NCBI GenBank assembly: GCA_024699855.1
Contig: JAMPIQ010000001.1
Coordinates: forward strand, 6,200,001-6,264,000
Direction of reading: 5' to 3'
DNA: 64,000 bases
Source: Aphelenchoides besseyi
Taxonomy: Eukaryota > Nematoda > Chromadorea > Rhabditida > Aphelenchoididae
Part shown: in pieces, positions 23,401-35,028 of the stretch
Layout: every line of letters begins with the position of its first letter
Position numbering within the stretch: the stretch's first letter is position 1
Notes under the pieces: model-generated
What the model saw: the letters and a program-made list of their open reading frames with translations, nothing else
The model's database searches: none
What the model was told of the DNA's origin: nothing
Program-made: the position numbers and the translations under genes

Positions 23401-26400
23401 TCCTTGTTGTCGACACATAGACGCAAATTTCACCCACATGGTTCGCAGTTCAGCTTGCGAGAGGACAAGCGATCGCACCAACAGAATCTTCTGCCAATGT
23501 TCAATGCTCTTCCGGCATCCCTGGAGCAGAAAATGAAATCCGAATAGAACAACTCACTTGTAAACGTCGACTCCACAAAACGGCAATTCGTGTTCGTCGT
23601 TCGGGAATCATTTTGTATTCGATAGCTTCTTCCAATTCGGCCAACTGTTGAGCCATGACAACCGCACCGTAAGCTCGTTCGTAGCTTTCGGCGGCCATGG
23701 ACGTCAATTCCGAGTCGACCATGTCGCGAACTTTGTTAATAAACTCTGTTGCTTCGTTGAATTCGGACTTGCGAATCGCTAAAACCGCGCGCAAAAACGC
23801 GCCATCGGTATTGTTGACGTTGATCAGTTTGCGTACATTCACGTATTCGTCCATCTTCTCGTAGTTCCCAACCGCCCAATTACCACGTGCCGCCATCTGC
23901 GCAATCTTCTGCTTCTTTTCGACTAAGCGAAACGGTGACTCGACTTCCGGTTGGTTGAACAGACGATTTGACAACGTTTCCTCGCTCTTTTGATTTAATT
24001 CCGTCCACTGACCCAACGCTTCCAAGCATCTCATTTCGTGTATGAGGTTATCATCGGCGTCTTCTTCCGATAAGAATTGAGATTCCGTTTTGTACATTTC
24101 CAACGCTCTCTCCCATTCGCCCAACTTTTCGTACCATCGACCCTACAGCACTATCGTAATTCTCTTCGTATTTGCAACCTACGGAAATGTTCATGCCATG
24201 CTTCTCGGCGTATTGAACAACACCAACTGACGCCTCTTCCAAGTTCAGTTTGTTGGCAAAACTAAAGTGACGATCAGATTTCAACGAAGAGAATAAACTC
24301 ACGCGATAATCGTCTGACAATCATCGCTTTTCGGTACGTCACAATCCAGAATTTTTAGCTCGTTGTAGCGCAAAGCCTTCGCATATGCACGAGTCTTTTC
24401 GGCGTGTTTAATCAAAACACGGTAACAAACCGGCAGGGGACCCTGAAAACTGGAATCTCAGAAACACGAACCAGACCAACTTTTTCCGAGTGATCCATAA
24501 ACTCAGCCAAATTCAAGATCTCTTGAACGGGTTCTGAAAACGCACACAACTCGCAAACGTCGACTAAATTCGCAGTCAGCTCGTTCTGATCCAATTCCTT
24601 CAATTGAGTCCAAACCGACATGAATGCCGCGTTGAAGAGTTCTCTAAACAAACACACTCATTAGTTGCAAGCTTTTCAAGCAACCAACTTTGCCAATGGT
24701 TCATGCATTTCGGCCAATTCGGCACAACTTCGCAACGCAGCCGACGAGCTTTGTCTCAACAGCTGCGTTCGAAGTGTTGCCAACCATTGAAGCCATTCAT
24801 CGCGCGAAACAACCACCGGCGCCGTCCAGAATCGTCGCAACACTTCCACGTTTGTTTTCTTCGTTGCATCGTTTGCTGCCGCAGCTTCAGCCGTCGTGAT
24901 TTGTCGTGGATGTCCACCCGAGGATGCTTGTTGTTGTCCAGTCGAATTGTGCGGTGCAATTGGGATTCGTTGGCCAGCAGTCGGAAAGTATTGATTTTGG
25001 TTGGGCGGTGCTGGAGGATCTTGTCGAATTTGTTGATAAAGTTGATCGTATTCTACTCGCAAAGCGGCATCAATTTTGCATCGTTGTAGCGCCTGACTTA
25101 CGCTATTTGCGTAGACCATGTATTGAGTCCACAACTAAAAACAAAGCAATAAACTAGTCTACAAATCGATTTTACCTGTCCAGCGACCAACGTTAACAAA
25201 GTCATCAGTTTCTCTTGGAGATGTCGAAACACGATGCATCGAAGCCACGTTTGCATGATTGCCGTGGCTCGATCACAGATGCTGTGCGATCTCGCGATGG
25301 TAATCACCGTTTCCAGTGCCGATAAACGAACATTTTCGCGAATCTGTCGATTATCCAAAATCATTAGAACGGGCGGCAAAACGACATGAATGTGACCACT
25401 CAACGAACCAACAACTCCACGCACACACGAAAGAACGTGGTCGGTAAGTAGGCGATCACTTGCGTTGTCATTCTCCAAAACATCCAACAAGTAGGGACAC
25501 AAATCACCAACAAATGGCGGGAAATGCTGACCGAGAGCTTTGCCCAACTCTTCCAGCAACTGGACGATCTGAATCCGCAAATCTCTCGGGCCTTTCCATT
25601 GCCATGCTTTCTGAAAACACGCAAGGATATAAACTCTAAATTGGCGCTTACGAAAATGAACTGATAAATCATTTTGACAAACGGCAACATTTGTTGTCCA
25701 ACGATTCCGGACAGTTGTGCAAGTTTCGAGATGAAAAACGATCGTTGTTCCATCTTCGATTCCTCTGTGATCTTCAACATTTGCGGTATGACTTGGCAGA
25801 CGTGTGTCGCCGAAGCAACGCCGAGAGTTTTAAAGATGTTCATGATGGCGTGTACGATCTCTTTGTACAATGGAAAAAGAGCGTTGTCGTGCAGCATACT
25901 CACGAGATTAATGATCGCTAATGTCGGATAGTATTCGGTTAATGTGCATCGTTCGTAGTTGATCCATTGAATGACATCCGATCCATCTTTCTTAAAATCA
26001 TAGCTATCGGGCATTTGTGGCAACGACAAAGCCAACGATTTGGAGGCAGCCGAATGCACGGTTCCCAAATAGACTTTGTGAGTATACGGATCCAATGCTC
26101 CGACCACACCCAACGCTTTGATTGTCAATCTTCGCATCGGCGCACTCAGCTCGGTTTTCAGTAATCGTAGAAGAACGTCCAAAAGTTCTGGCTGATCTTT
26201 GTAGGGTTCAACCACATAACTAGAAGATCGTTACCTACTATAAAAGTACGAGCTCACCCGCTGGATTGACACAAGTTACCCAACGCGCGTAGTGCCGCTT
26301 CACGACGTTGCAAACTTGTCGAATCTTTCAAACAACTCAAAAGATAGGGAATCATTTTGCCGGTCACTTTTACAACATCCAAACCGCCAATTAAAGCCAA

Positions 26401-28984
26401 CTCGCTGATCGCATTCAAAACATTGACCGTAACCTCAACACTTTTCCCTTCGGATTTTAGGTGCGGCTCCAACGACATAAGTAGCGAACTCATGAATGGA
26501 CTCACGAATTTTGGAGCCTAAACAATTAAGTTGGAAATTAGAGTCGCTAAGCATACATGAGTAGCCAATTTGATCACAACCTTCGCGCTGTGCACTTCCA
26601 ACCTCGCAATGCGACTGTTTGTCAGATTGTAGATTGTTTCTTTTAGCACCTTGTGTAACTTGGGGAAAATGAATGCCGGATTCAGGTCGGACATTTGAGC
26701 CAACAAACCCACAGCTTCTTCCTGCATCACGTAGTCCTCATCGCACAATATTGTTGATAGTGATTCCAATGTCTTTTCTTGTGACAAGTGAACGAGAAAC
26801 TCGTGATCAGCTTCTTGAAAACATTTCAAAACACGACGTCGTACATGAACATCTAAAGCAGGATTAGTTACCAGACTTTCGAACTCACCCGAATCCACAA
26901 TAGCGGACATAATCAACGGGTCCAAAACAGAGCCAATCAACAACATTACTTCTAAACGTTTCACATCTTCCACTTCGTCGAAAACGGTTATAAACGGCTT
27001 CACAATTGCAACACAACAGTCCACAGCAGCCAAGCGAATCTCCGTTACGCTGCTCACCAAATAGCCCTGAATCTCAATGTTAAAAGTTGAAATGAACAAG
27101 AACTCACTTGTGCAATAAATTTCATGAACATCTGAAGAGCATGTCGTTGAAAATCAAAACCACCCAAAGTTTGCAACGCCAATTTAATCAACTCCACATT
27201 CTGAATTTGAATTTGACCTTCGGGAACCGGCGGTGAAGTCGGTGGTGCCAATTTGTCGGGAAGTGGACGATTTAACAGCAACGAATACAACTCCTTCATT
27301 AGACCATCGAGAACGTCCGTTTTAAGTGCGGGAATCCATTCAACGATCTCCTCGAAAACGTCAGTCAAACCACGAGAAAGCCCAGTATTAAGAAGTAATG
27401 GTAGAATCCTTCCGATTTCTTTCGAAAGCGTTTGTTTTTGTGCACGAACAACCAAACACAACGATTTGAAGAGCATCGGATTGACGGGCTTTCTTCTAAA
27501 ACAACAAAGTTATTTCAACTTTCCAATGATTCTCACTTCGAATCGCATTGTTTCAGTTGTTGTGACAAGATAGCCAGATATTTGGTTGACTTCTGAACCA
27601 AATCGTTCGGACGATGAATCGAAATCAAACCAAAAGTCAGAAACGCTTGCGGAAACTTCTGTGTCGCCTGAAGCACATAATCGACGATGACGTCCAACGG
27701 CAAATCGGCGGTGCCACGAATAGTTACAATGCGTGGAAACATTTCCAGCAATAAAATCTGATTGTGCTGCGATTTTGTCGTCTTCGCATCGATACAACGT
27801 TTGATGATCTACAAGACGATCGTGCATTCCATTTCAAAACTTCAGACCCACTTCTTCGTAATAGTTCTCCGTCACCAAGGTTCGTGCCGTTCGACTTTCA
27901 ACCAACGGCGGATGACCGTGGTTTTGAAGCCATTTGATCGGATTCCGTTCGATGATCGTACCCGTGGATTTGCTTGCTGGTGAGTCCATGATGTCCAGAC
28001 GATTTCGCTCCGACTCGACGCTCGCAATTCGTAACAGCTCGTTTAACAACAACAAGTTAGCGTGCAACGCGTCTTCCTTCGTCAGATTCGTCGTTTGATC
28101 GTCGAGAAAACGCTGAAACACGAATGAAAAAAATTGCCTAATTCTCACTCACCTGATACCATTCGTGTTTCTTACGATCTTCACGTTGTGAGACCACGGA
28201 CAAAGCGGCATGAAGCGCTTGGCCGGCGGCAATTCGAACTTGCAACTGAAAGAATCAGGATTCAACGACTAAAACTCCAAACCTTTGGGTCACGGATTGC
28301 CGTGAAGATGTGATTGAAAAAGGCTTCAACCATTTGAAAGAAGCGAGTGCACGTGAAGAGCGCCAAGTCCCGATACAGAATCGAACCGGCCATTCGATTT
28401 TGCTCCTTTCGACTGTTCAACGAAAACCAGTTGTCACATCGCGTGAACGCTAAATCCAAGATTTCCAACGCGTAGGTCTTCGATGTCTGAAACAAAAGTT
28501 GACAATTTGACGACAACAAAACTATACGTGAATAAGGTAGATAACCGCACGCGACGCCAAACGTGCCACCGTCTCATCGTTCGTCTCCACATTCTTCAGC
28601 AATGCAGCCGCAAAATCGACCATAACCTTCGGCGAAATCAAACCTTCGCCAACGTTCACTTCGACTAAGCAAACTGCAACGATAAACCGAGTAAAATAAA
28701 CGATAAATAAATGTACCAATGGCGAAAATTGCCGATTTCTTCTCGTTCGAATCCGCCGACTCCAGTTGATCGAAAATTGCCTTCTGAAAGAATCGGAATT
28801 AAACTTACGGTCGCGGAACCCACCTCTCCATTCTTGATCACCGATGCCGTCTTGTTGAAAATGTCGGGAGTCGTGTGCAAGACCTCCAAATACGAATAAA
28901 TTCGCTGCATGTGCTCCAAATTCTCGATCTGACGAAAATCCACTAAACAACTCGATGATCTTAATCGTCCCGTTAAAACTCACT
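20403..28984 (-). CDS. let-363: TOR serine/threonine kinase
   Basis: TOR is the catalytic subunit of TORC1/TORC2, controlling growth, translation and autophagy. The gene has some 25 short-intron exons. The N-terminal HEAT array runs to about 25 kb and includes the conserved ASRAVIYL and [13 protein letters not shown] segments. The FAT region follows to about 22.3 kb, with an unusual Q-rich insert at about 22560-22700 (runs of QQQ and Y-Q-Q). The FRB helix bundle reads [20 protein letters not shown]. The kinase has [30 protein letters not shown] spliced to [13 protein letters not shown], and [12 protein letters not shown], so the catalytic loop and D-F-G are intact. YDPVLNWRL precedes the FATC tail, which reads [12 protein letters not shown] after splicing and stops at 20403. 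Overall length should be near 2400 residues. The start codon appears split by an intron (A at 28984, TG at 28942-28941); the next in-frame ATG is about 28910. It converges with the HORMA gene. Confidence 0.92.
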
Positions 28985-29227
28985 ATTAAAGCGTTAATCC
29001 ATGATCTAGAAAACTAAAAATCAAACACGATTTTGCTTATCAGAATCGGCCGGCCGCAAAGTCCCGAATAGAACGCCAAACGAAGAATGTCGCTTCGTGA
29101 TTCGACGCTTTGTTTTGACAGTCATTTTCCATTTACGTCAATTTCTCTTAATATCCTCTGAATTCACTAATACTCAATTGCTCGTGCTAGTCATTTTGAC
29201 TACTTGAATTACTTAATATTGTCGAGC
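28985..29227. other. Upstream region of the TOR gene
   Basis: This stretch should hold the TOR promoter and first non-coding exon, read toward the left. No TATA box or other site is convincing. A foldback repeat begins at 29228. Confidence 0.35.
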
Positions 29228-29722
29228 GAACTATACTTTAGCTGCCCTCGCCAAATGACTCAAGACCTAACTCAATCGACTGCAATTGTCGAGTACATTA
29301 ATAATTACTGAAATACTATAGTGCGGAAATCACTGTGTATCAAGATACGATACGACAAACTATTAGTCGCAACGCGCTCGCTTCTGTTTAAAAAAAAGCA
29401 CGCCGGGTTCTTTTTTTAGCAAAGTAATACCAGCGCTTTGGCTTTTTCTATCTTAAAAAACTAAACTCCGGACCGAATCGCCACTCGCTTACAAGGAGTG
29501 CTCAAAAAAAGCCAAAGCACTGGTGACCCCTGCTCAAAAAAGAACGCGGCGTGCTTTTTTAAACAGAAGTAAGCGCGTTGCGATTGATAGTTTGTCGTAT
29601 CGTATCTTGATACACAGTGATTTCCGCACTATAGTATTTCAATAATTATTGATGTACTCGACAATTTCAGTCGATTGAGGTAAGTCTTGAGTTATTTGGC
29701 GAGGGCAGCTAAAGTATAGTTC
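29228..29722. mobile_element. Foldback (MITE-like) element
   Basis: The two halves are inverted copies of each other. The left arm starts GAACTATACTTTAGCTGCCC at 29228 and the right arm ends with its reverse complement at 29722. Arms are about 215-230 bases with scattered mismatches and small gaps in the inner part, leaving a loop of only some 50 bases around 29450-29510. Both arms contain CTATAGTGCGGAAATCACTG. There is no open frame, so it is non-autonomous. I see no clear target-site duplication, so the superfamily cannot be assigned. Confidence 0.9.
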
Positions 29723-31651
29723 CTCCATATTATCAAAGTATTCGAAGCGTTTGAAACGAATTCTCAATATTCAATCCATAGAAATGCATTCGGAGATTAA
29801 GTGACTTCAAACGACGCTTATCGAGCGCTTTCCAACAATCACGAATAATAACTACAAATAGTAACTTTGAATTATCTTGGTAGTTGAGGTTTTGGTTAAA
29901 GAACACGTATCGAAACTACATTATACGGCGGTTCACTTGATCGAAAATGTTATGTCAGTTCGATAGTTCAATTTAATAACGCGTTTTGTGTCGTAACGAG
30001 CATTCGGTCAGCGGATCTAATCGAGATCTTTAGCTTTTACAATACCCGGCGATGTCCAGCTCGAAGATCACCGTTTGACACTACTTGTTTGCGATGTTAA
30101 ATGGCTTCAACGGTATCATTTTGCGGTTCATGTACATTTGTGGTCGGACGATGGCCTTCTACAAAACCAGCGTTGTCAGCAACAGCAGGTTCACAGATTC
30201 AACGATAAACTAATGCATCTGCTTGTACTTGAAATAAAAAATAAATGTATTTAGTTGTTGATAAACGATCTGATCGAGTTTCGATGAACGCGCGATCGTC
30301 TTCAGTTGAGAAACCGGTTGGCGTTGCTTGCTTTACCACGTGATAATGCTAACCGTTGAACAGCAAAGCTCTAACCTACCCTTCATTTGCTACGTGCCAA
30401 ACGATCTATTTGGTAGTATAGTTGTGTGTTAAAGTTTCAGCTGTGAGTTTCAAAATTTCGCGCGATGATTCGAACGTTGCTGTTCGGAAAATCAACAACT
30501 TTTCTGGATGCGTAGTTCAGATCAAGTGTACTTAAATAAATGGATTGTGTGCTATGAAACATCCGGAACATGGACGTGCCGAGTTATATCTGGCGCTAAC
30601 ATCGAAAAATGAAAACAGGAGTTATTCTAGATTCGGTTTATGCTTCTCAAAAGCGCCATTGGGTTTCCCTTAGAATTTCCGTGTGTTGTTTGGATTAAAA
30701 AGATTAATCAAAAGCAAACGCGAACCAAAAGTGAATTTAAAAAGGTTTTCCATTGATTTCATTAACCTTAGCGGCTGTTATGGATATCAGCAGAACAGCG
30801 AGGGCAACTTTCTTTTGCTCATTTTGAGATTCTTGTCTACGTCAACATTGTGTGATCTTCACTTCGATACCGTTTCGGGTTAACAACAGTTCGACCGATA
30901 GAGCTCAAGAATTGTTTTTGACGTGAGTTTACGTTCTTTATTGTGCTGTTCTTTTAGGAACATTGTCGTTCTTCTATGACCTAAATGGCGATGGAGTGAA
31001 AATCAAGAAGACAGTCGATAGAGCCTAGAAGACAAACGGAAGACGCTTTGGAATCAACTTGAAACACAAGAATTTTTGGTTGTTCGTTAAATGCGAATCC
31101 GAAAAAGAATTAATGAAACACACAAAGTTTTTATTGCATTCAAAGTCCTTCACTGCGTTGTTTCTTTGATATAAACAAAAACTCTGATTGTCTTATAGCA
31201 AAATAAAAGCTCTGACGAGACCGCAAACTCGACCAACGGCTATCTAAGATCACACTGAGCCTCAGGCAATTCAAATCACTCGTCGATTGAGATCCAATAG
31301 AACAAACCAAACAAACATAACCGACGACGCTTCTAGAAGCAGCATTTTGAAAAACGTGTAGCCTTCTGGGAATAAGTCCGACGGTTAAGATCCAGTTTCA
31401 ATTGTTGCACAACTGGCGTTTTGTTTTGTTGAAGATGCGACTCGAAGGATTCGAAAAAGCCGCCTTTCAATCGCGTAGTTTGCGTCATGATTATTGGCTG
31501 TAAATTGGAGTGCAATCAGCTCTTCGGTGGACCCGTAATTACTCGAGGTCACTTTGCTTGATTGCCCTTGTGTTTTCCGATAGAAAAAATTGATATCGGT
31601 GTGACGACTACTCCTCGGCTTGCTCATTCGTCCCACTCCCTATTGTCTAAA
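29723..31651. other. Gene-poor stretch with possible protein-gene remnants
   Basis: No intact gene is seen. Between about 30450 and 31030 short plus-strand frames look like fragments of a former coding region, for example MKHPEHGRAELYLALTSKN near 30550 and YDLNGDGVKIKK near 30975, separated by stops. Nematode BTB genes often carry an upstream MATH domain, so these could be relics of a MATH-BTB neighbour of the gene at 31652. That is a guess. The rest shows nothing recognisable. Confidence 0.35.
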
Positions 31652-32292
31652 ATGTACGGAGTTCAAGGATTCGTCAGCGAGATGTTCAAGGATCCCGACT
31701 TTGGAAATGTCAGGATCATTGCACAAAACGGGACAATCTTTTATGTAAGTTCTTTTTAATTGACAATAATTATTTGGTTGCAGTTCCTTAAGTCCATTTT
31801 GATGAAGAGCTCGAACATCTTCCAAAAGATGTTCGAGCACGCGGGAACCGTTGAAGCCGTGAGCAACACGATTATCATGGACGATTTGGATGCTCAGATC
31901 ATCGAAGCGATGTTGACGTTCATGATCACACGAAGGGTCGAGAATATCGAACTCATCGACGCCGCACTATGGATAGCAGCCGATCGTTATGATCTGACTG
32001 ATCTTCAGGTATCATTTCAATCATTGGTTTAAATCATAAGTGTTTTCAGAAACTGTGTGTCAAAAGCATGATGAAGAATCCAAGTGTCGATGGCGCTTTC
32101 GACGTTCTCAAATTGTCATTCCGATTCGACCAACTGTCCGAATTGAAGGAGGCCACTTTAAAGTTTGCATTACGGAATCTGTTCGCGATCGTGGAACTGG
32201 ACGAATACGATGTATTTTGCAAAGAAGAGCCTCACATCGCAAACGAATTGATGCGTCTTGAGGAGTTTGAATTGCTGGAATCGGACGCTTAA
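31652..32292 (+). CDS. Small BTB/POZ-domain protein
   Basis: Three exons (31652-31744, 31784-32008, 32050-32292) give about 186 residues. FGNVRIIAQNGTIFY is the first BTB strand pair, FLKSILMKSSNIFQKMFEHA the dimerisation helix, IMDDLDAQIIEAMLTFMI the middle strand and helices, and AALWIAADRYDLTDLQKLC the final A-A-x-x-Y-x-L-x-x-L helix. The rest resembles the start of a BACK-like helical tail and ends LEEFELLESDA. The usual A-H-K motif before the dimer helix is missing. BTB proteins of this kind commonly act as CUL3 ubiquitin-ligase adaptors or dimerisation modules. No MATH, Kelch or zinc finger is attached. A polyadenylation signal AATAAA follows at 32368. Confidence 0.8.
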
Positions 32293-32918
32293 GTGACTAC
32301 GCTGCTGGAACCGAGTTTTTTAATTGCACTTAACGTATTCATTTGTTTTTATCATCAACTGTAACATAATAAAGATGTTTTTTGTAGAATAATGTTTGTA
32401 TTTAATCAAATAGAAGATAAAAAACGAATTTATTAACAACACGAGGGTGGAATATTTACGCCGTTGAAGAGGTGTTCGACTGGACGCGATTTTGGCCATC
32501 AAATGTACAACAAAAAGTAAAATTACAAGATCAAAATTAAAACAAGAGGTGTTTCGCATTGTACGCTTCGTTGATAACGATGTCACTATCAGTTGGCCCA
32601 CTCTCGATCCTCAACGGCACCAGAAAACCTTGTCAGTTTCTTCATGTTTCGAACTAAACGACCTCGAATTCAACACATTTCTGCTCATCAGTTTGGACCG
32701 CGCGAATGGCCACTAAAAAAGACGCATTCTATAAGGCCCTCTTTTCGAATTCACTCCGCAGTCCAGTTCTCTGATTACTAGCACTTACGGGCAGCCAATC
32801 GACAGTAAAGTAAGTGGCCCAAAAGGTGCTTAACGATTCTTTTCGGAATGACGTTCAAGCAAATCCAACCAATCAACCACTAACTGTTCAAGTCTATCAG
32901 GTATTGGTACTGAAATGG
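32293..32918 (+). other. Spacer with possible host exons 5' of the retrotransposon
   Basis: A plus-strand open frame from about 32814 runs into the retrotransposon insertion. A short exon-like segment with a GTAAGT donor (TYGQPIDSK, near 32785-32812) precedes it. The frame on the far side of the insertion (43968 to about 44118) is open in register. This may be a host exon split by the element. No domain is recognised. Confidence 0.35.
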
Positions 32919-32923
32919 GCAAC

Positions 32924-33153
32924 TGTAACGTCCCGTTATAAATTCCTTCTTAATCAAGTTCAAGAGCGCCGCACCCCTAACCCCGCCTCCAATTTATCGT
33001 TAACGAATCTTCTCTCCACTCAACTCTTACTTCGACCTTTTTTCTTCATCAAGTGTAGTTGTGTACTTTATTTTGTCCATCGCTTAAATAAACTTCTCTA
33101 TTACCTAAGTATATTTATTCGGTTTTATTGTAAGGAGAATACAAAACCTTACA
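32924..33153 (+). repeat. 5' LTR of the Pao/BEL element
   Basis: It starts TGTAACGTCCCG and ends AAACCTTACA. It matches the 3' LTR apart from one T-run indel and two substitutions (CGCTTA against CACTTA, TATATT against TAGATT). It contains an AATAAA at about 33087, suited to polyadenylation in the LTR. It would supply the promoter. Confidence 0.95.
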
Positions 33154-33158
33154 AAATT

Positions 33159-33170
33159 TGGGGGCTCGGC
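33159..33170 (+). other. Putative primer-binding site
   Basis: TGGGGGCTCGGC lies five bases after the 5' LTR end. It begins TGG, complementary to a tRNA CCA end, and would pair with an acceptor stem ending in GAGCCCCCA. The tRNA identity cannot be set without the host tRNA set. Confidence 0.55.
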
Positions 33171-33738
33171 TAAATTCGAATCCGAAATCTATTGGAGATC
33201 GAGCCATCGTTTATTTCTATTTCTTGTGGTCGGGAAATTAAGAGCGTAGCTCTTAAAAAAGTGGATCCAAGACCGTAAACATTGGGACGAGCAAGTCGTC
33301 AGTCAACGTTTGGGAAACAAGGACCGTTGGAGTGAATTGGATTGAACCCGTTCGAGGGAACTTGGGACCATTGGGACGAGCGTGAGTGGAAAATTGGAAG
33401 TGTAACCTGGAAAATCGACTAAGAAACAGTGGGACGAGCGTGGATTACGGTGGAAAAGTCAATCGACGATCAAACTGACACGAACGATCACCGCACCAAT
33501 CAATCAATTCCAGATAGGTCAAACCAGTTTAAACTATTTCGCCGAGAAAAAGGTCACTTCATCCGCCTATCATTGTGATATAGCGGTTAATTACACTTGC
33601 GCGCGGAAAATCACAACCCAAAAAGGACCAATCAATCAACTAACCAAATAACCAATCGCTTCTTTAATTACCGACTAACCAGAGAAAAGCCAAAAACCAA
33701 AAATTTCTAAAAACTCACAAGACTAACACGCAAGAAAA
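33171..33738 (+). other. Retrotransposon leader with a repeated decamer
   Basis: This is untranslated leader between the primer site and gag. The decamer TGGGACGAGC occurs three times (33283, 33372, 33430) within 160 bases. Repetition in a leader may reflect RNA packaging or structure; this is inference. No open frame precedes the gag ATG at 33739. Confidence 0.55.
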
Positions 33739-35028
33739 ATGACGGATAACACAACGGTGGAGTTCGATAAATCAACAACAGCGGAAGGAATCAAATCAAC
33801 ATCAGGTCATATCAGAAGGCAACTCGGCCCAACAATCCAAGTGATGAAAGACCAGCTGATAATTGCGAAGACAATTCATCCATTCACTGCCAGAAGCACC
33901 GATTCCAACGAAGTCAACCGAATCAAGGCGAAGGAAATTGAGATAAAAGCCAACGTCATGAGGAGGAAGTTGGAAAGCTCAACCAGAAAGGCGGAAGGAT
34001 TAAAAAATGAGTGGAACAAATTGATTGCGCAACTAAGCACAGAAGAAAGAAAGGAAGAAGCAGAACGTTTCACTCAATTCGATGACAAAAACAACATGTG
34101 TTCAGTCACTGAAGCTGCGAAGAACATGGCGAAAACAATCGAAGAAGTCCAAGAATTGGCAAAGATTTCGGCCGATTTTTATCAAGCACTAATCGAAGGA
34201 GCAGCAACACACAGCACCCCGATAGTACCGCCGCCAGTTGAGATTCCACGACTCGCGCCTGTTAAGTTTAATGGGGATCCACGGTCATGGAGAATCTTTT
34301 GGGAATACTTCAGAGAATCAGTGGACAAAAGAGCTAACTTGTCCGATGGTCAGAAGATCACATATTTGTCGGCGTTTGTAGAGGGAGAAGCCAAAAAGCT
34401 CTTAGAAGGGTACGACCTCATCGGAGCGAACTACGACATCGTGAAATCTGCACTAGAACAGAAGTTCGGCAGGAAAGAAGTGATCGTTCACCATTTAATC
34501 TCAGACCTCAACAACATTGAAGAGCCAGCGAACAACATCAAAAAGCTGAAAAACTTCAGCTTAGAAGTCGACACGATCAGACGACAATTGGCAAATCACG
34601 GTTGTATACTCCCGATAGAGCAGTATACACACATGGTGGAGAGTAAACTAAAGAACTCACCAACGATTCTGAGAAAGCTAATCGAAGCTAAAAACTGTGC
34701 GCAAATCAAAGATGCTGAAGAAATGTGCATCTATCTCGATGGGTTAATTTTAACGGAAGAAGAATTTCAAGACAAAAGGGAGAAGTCGTCATCGTCAACT
34801 CCGTCACCAAAGAATCGAGCGTGCGTCACGAAAAAGAACTACAAACAGCAACTAGTCCTCGCTGAAGACAAAGAAGGAAAACAGGACAAACCTGAATCAG
34901 TGACGTATAAAATTTGGCCGTGCATTTATTGCGGATTGTCGAATCACAAATCCTACAATTGCATGAAGTTCAAAACAGCAGATGAACAAAAGGAAAAATT
35001 GAAGGAACTGAAAAGATGCTTCAAGTGC
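33739..35028 (+). CDS. gag: Gag region, interrupted in the zinc knuckle
   Basis: The start MTDNTTVEFDKST is followed by helical regions and then by PRLAPVKFNGDPRSWRIFWE, the typical Pao/BEL gag motif (P-x-F-x-G-D-x-x-x-W-x-x-F). FSLEVDTIRRQL and a Ser/Pro linker follow. Near the end a CX2CX4HX4C knuckle (C-I-Y-C ... H ... C around 34921-34962) is complete, and a second begins with C-F-K-C at 35017-35028. There the nested DNA transposon starts; the reading runs about 37 more codons into it before a stop at 35139. On the far side of the nested element the frame resumes in register at 37524, so the split is due to the insertion alone. Gag forms the particle and binds the genomic RNA. Confidence 0.88.

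Noticed and set aside
24000..25600. Plus-strand frames overlapping the TOR exons
   Set aside because: They are shadows of strongly coding minus-strand exons with TOR motifs.
29228..29722. CRISPR-like or tandem array
   Set aside because: The repetition is a single inverted pair, not spaced direct repeats.
33154..33176. tRNA gene at the retrotransposon primer site
   Set aside because: Only a short tRNA-complementary stretch is present; no cloverleaf can be drawn.
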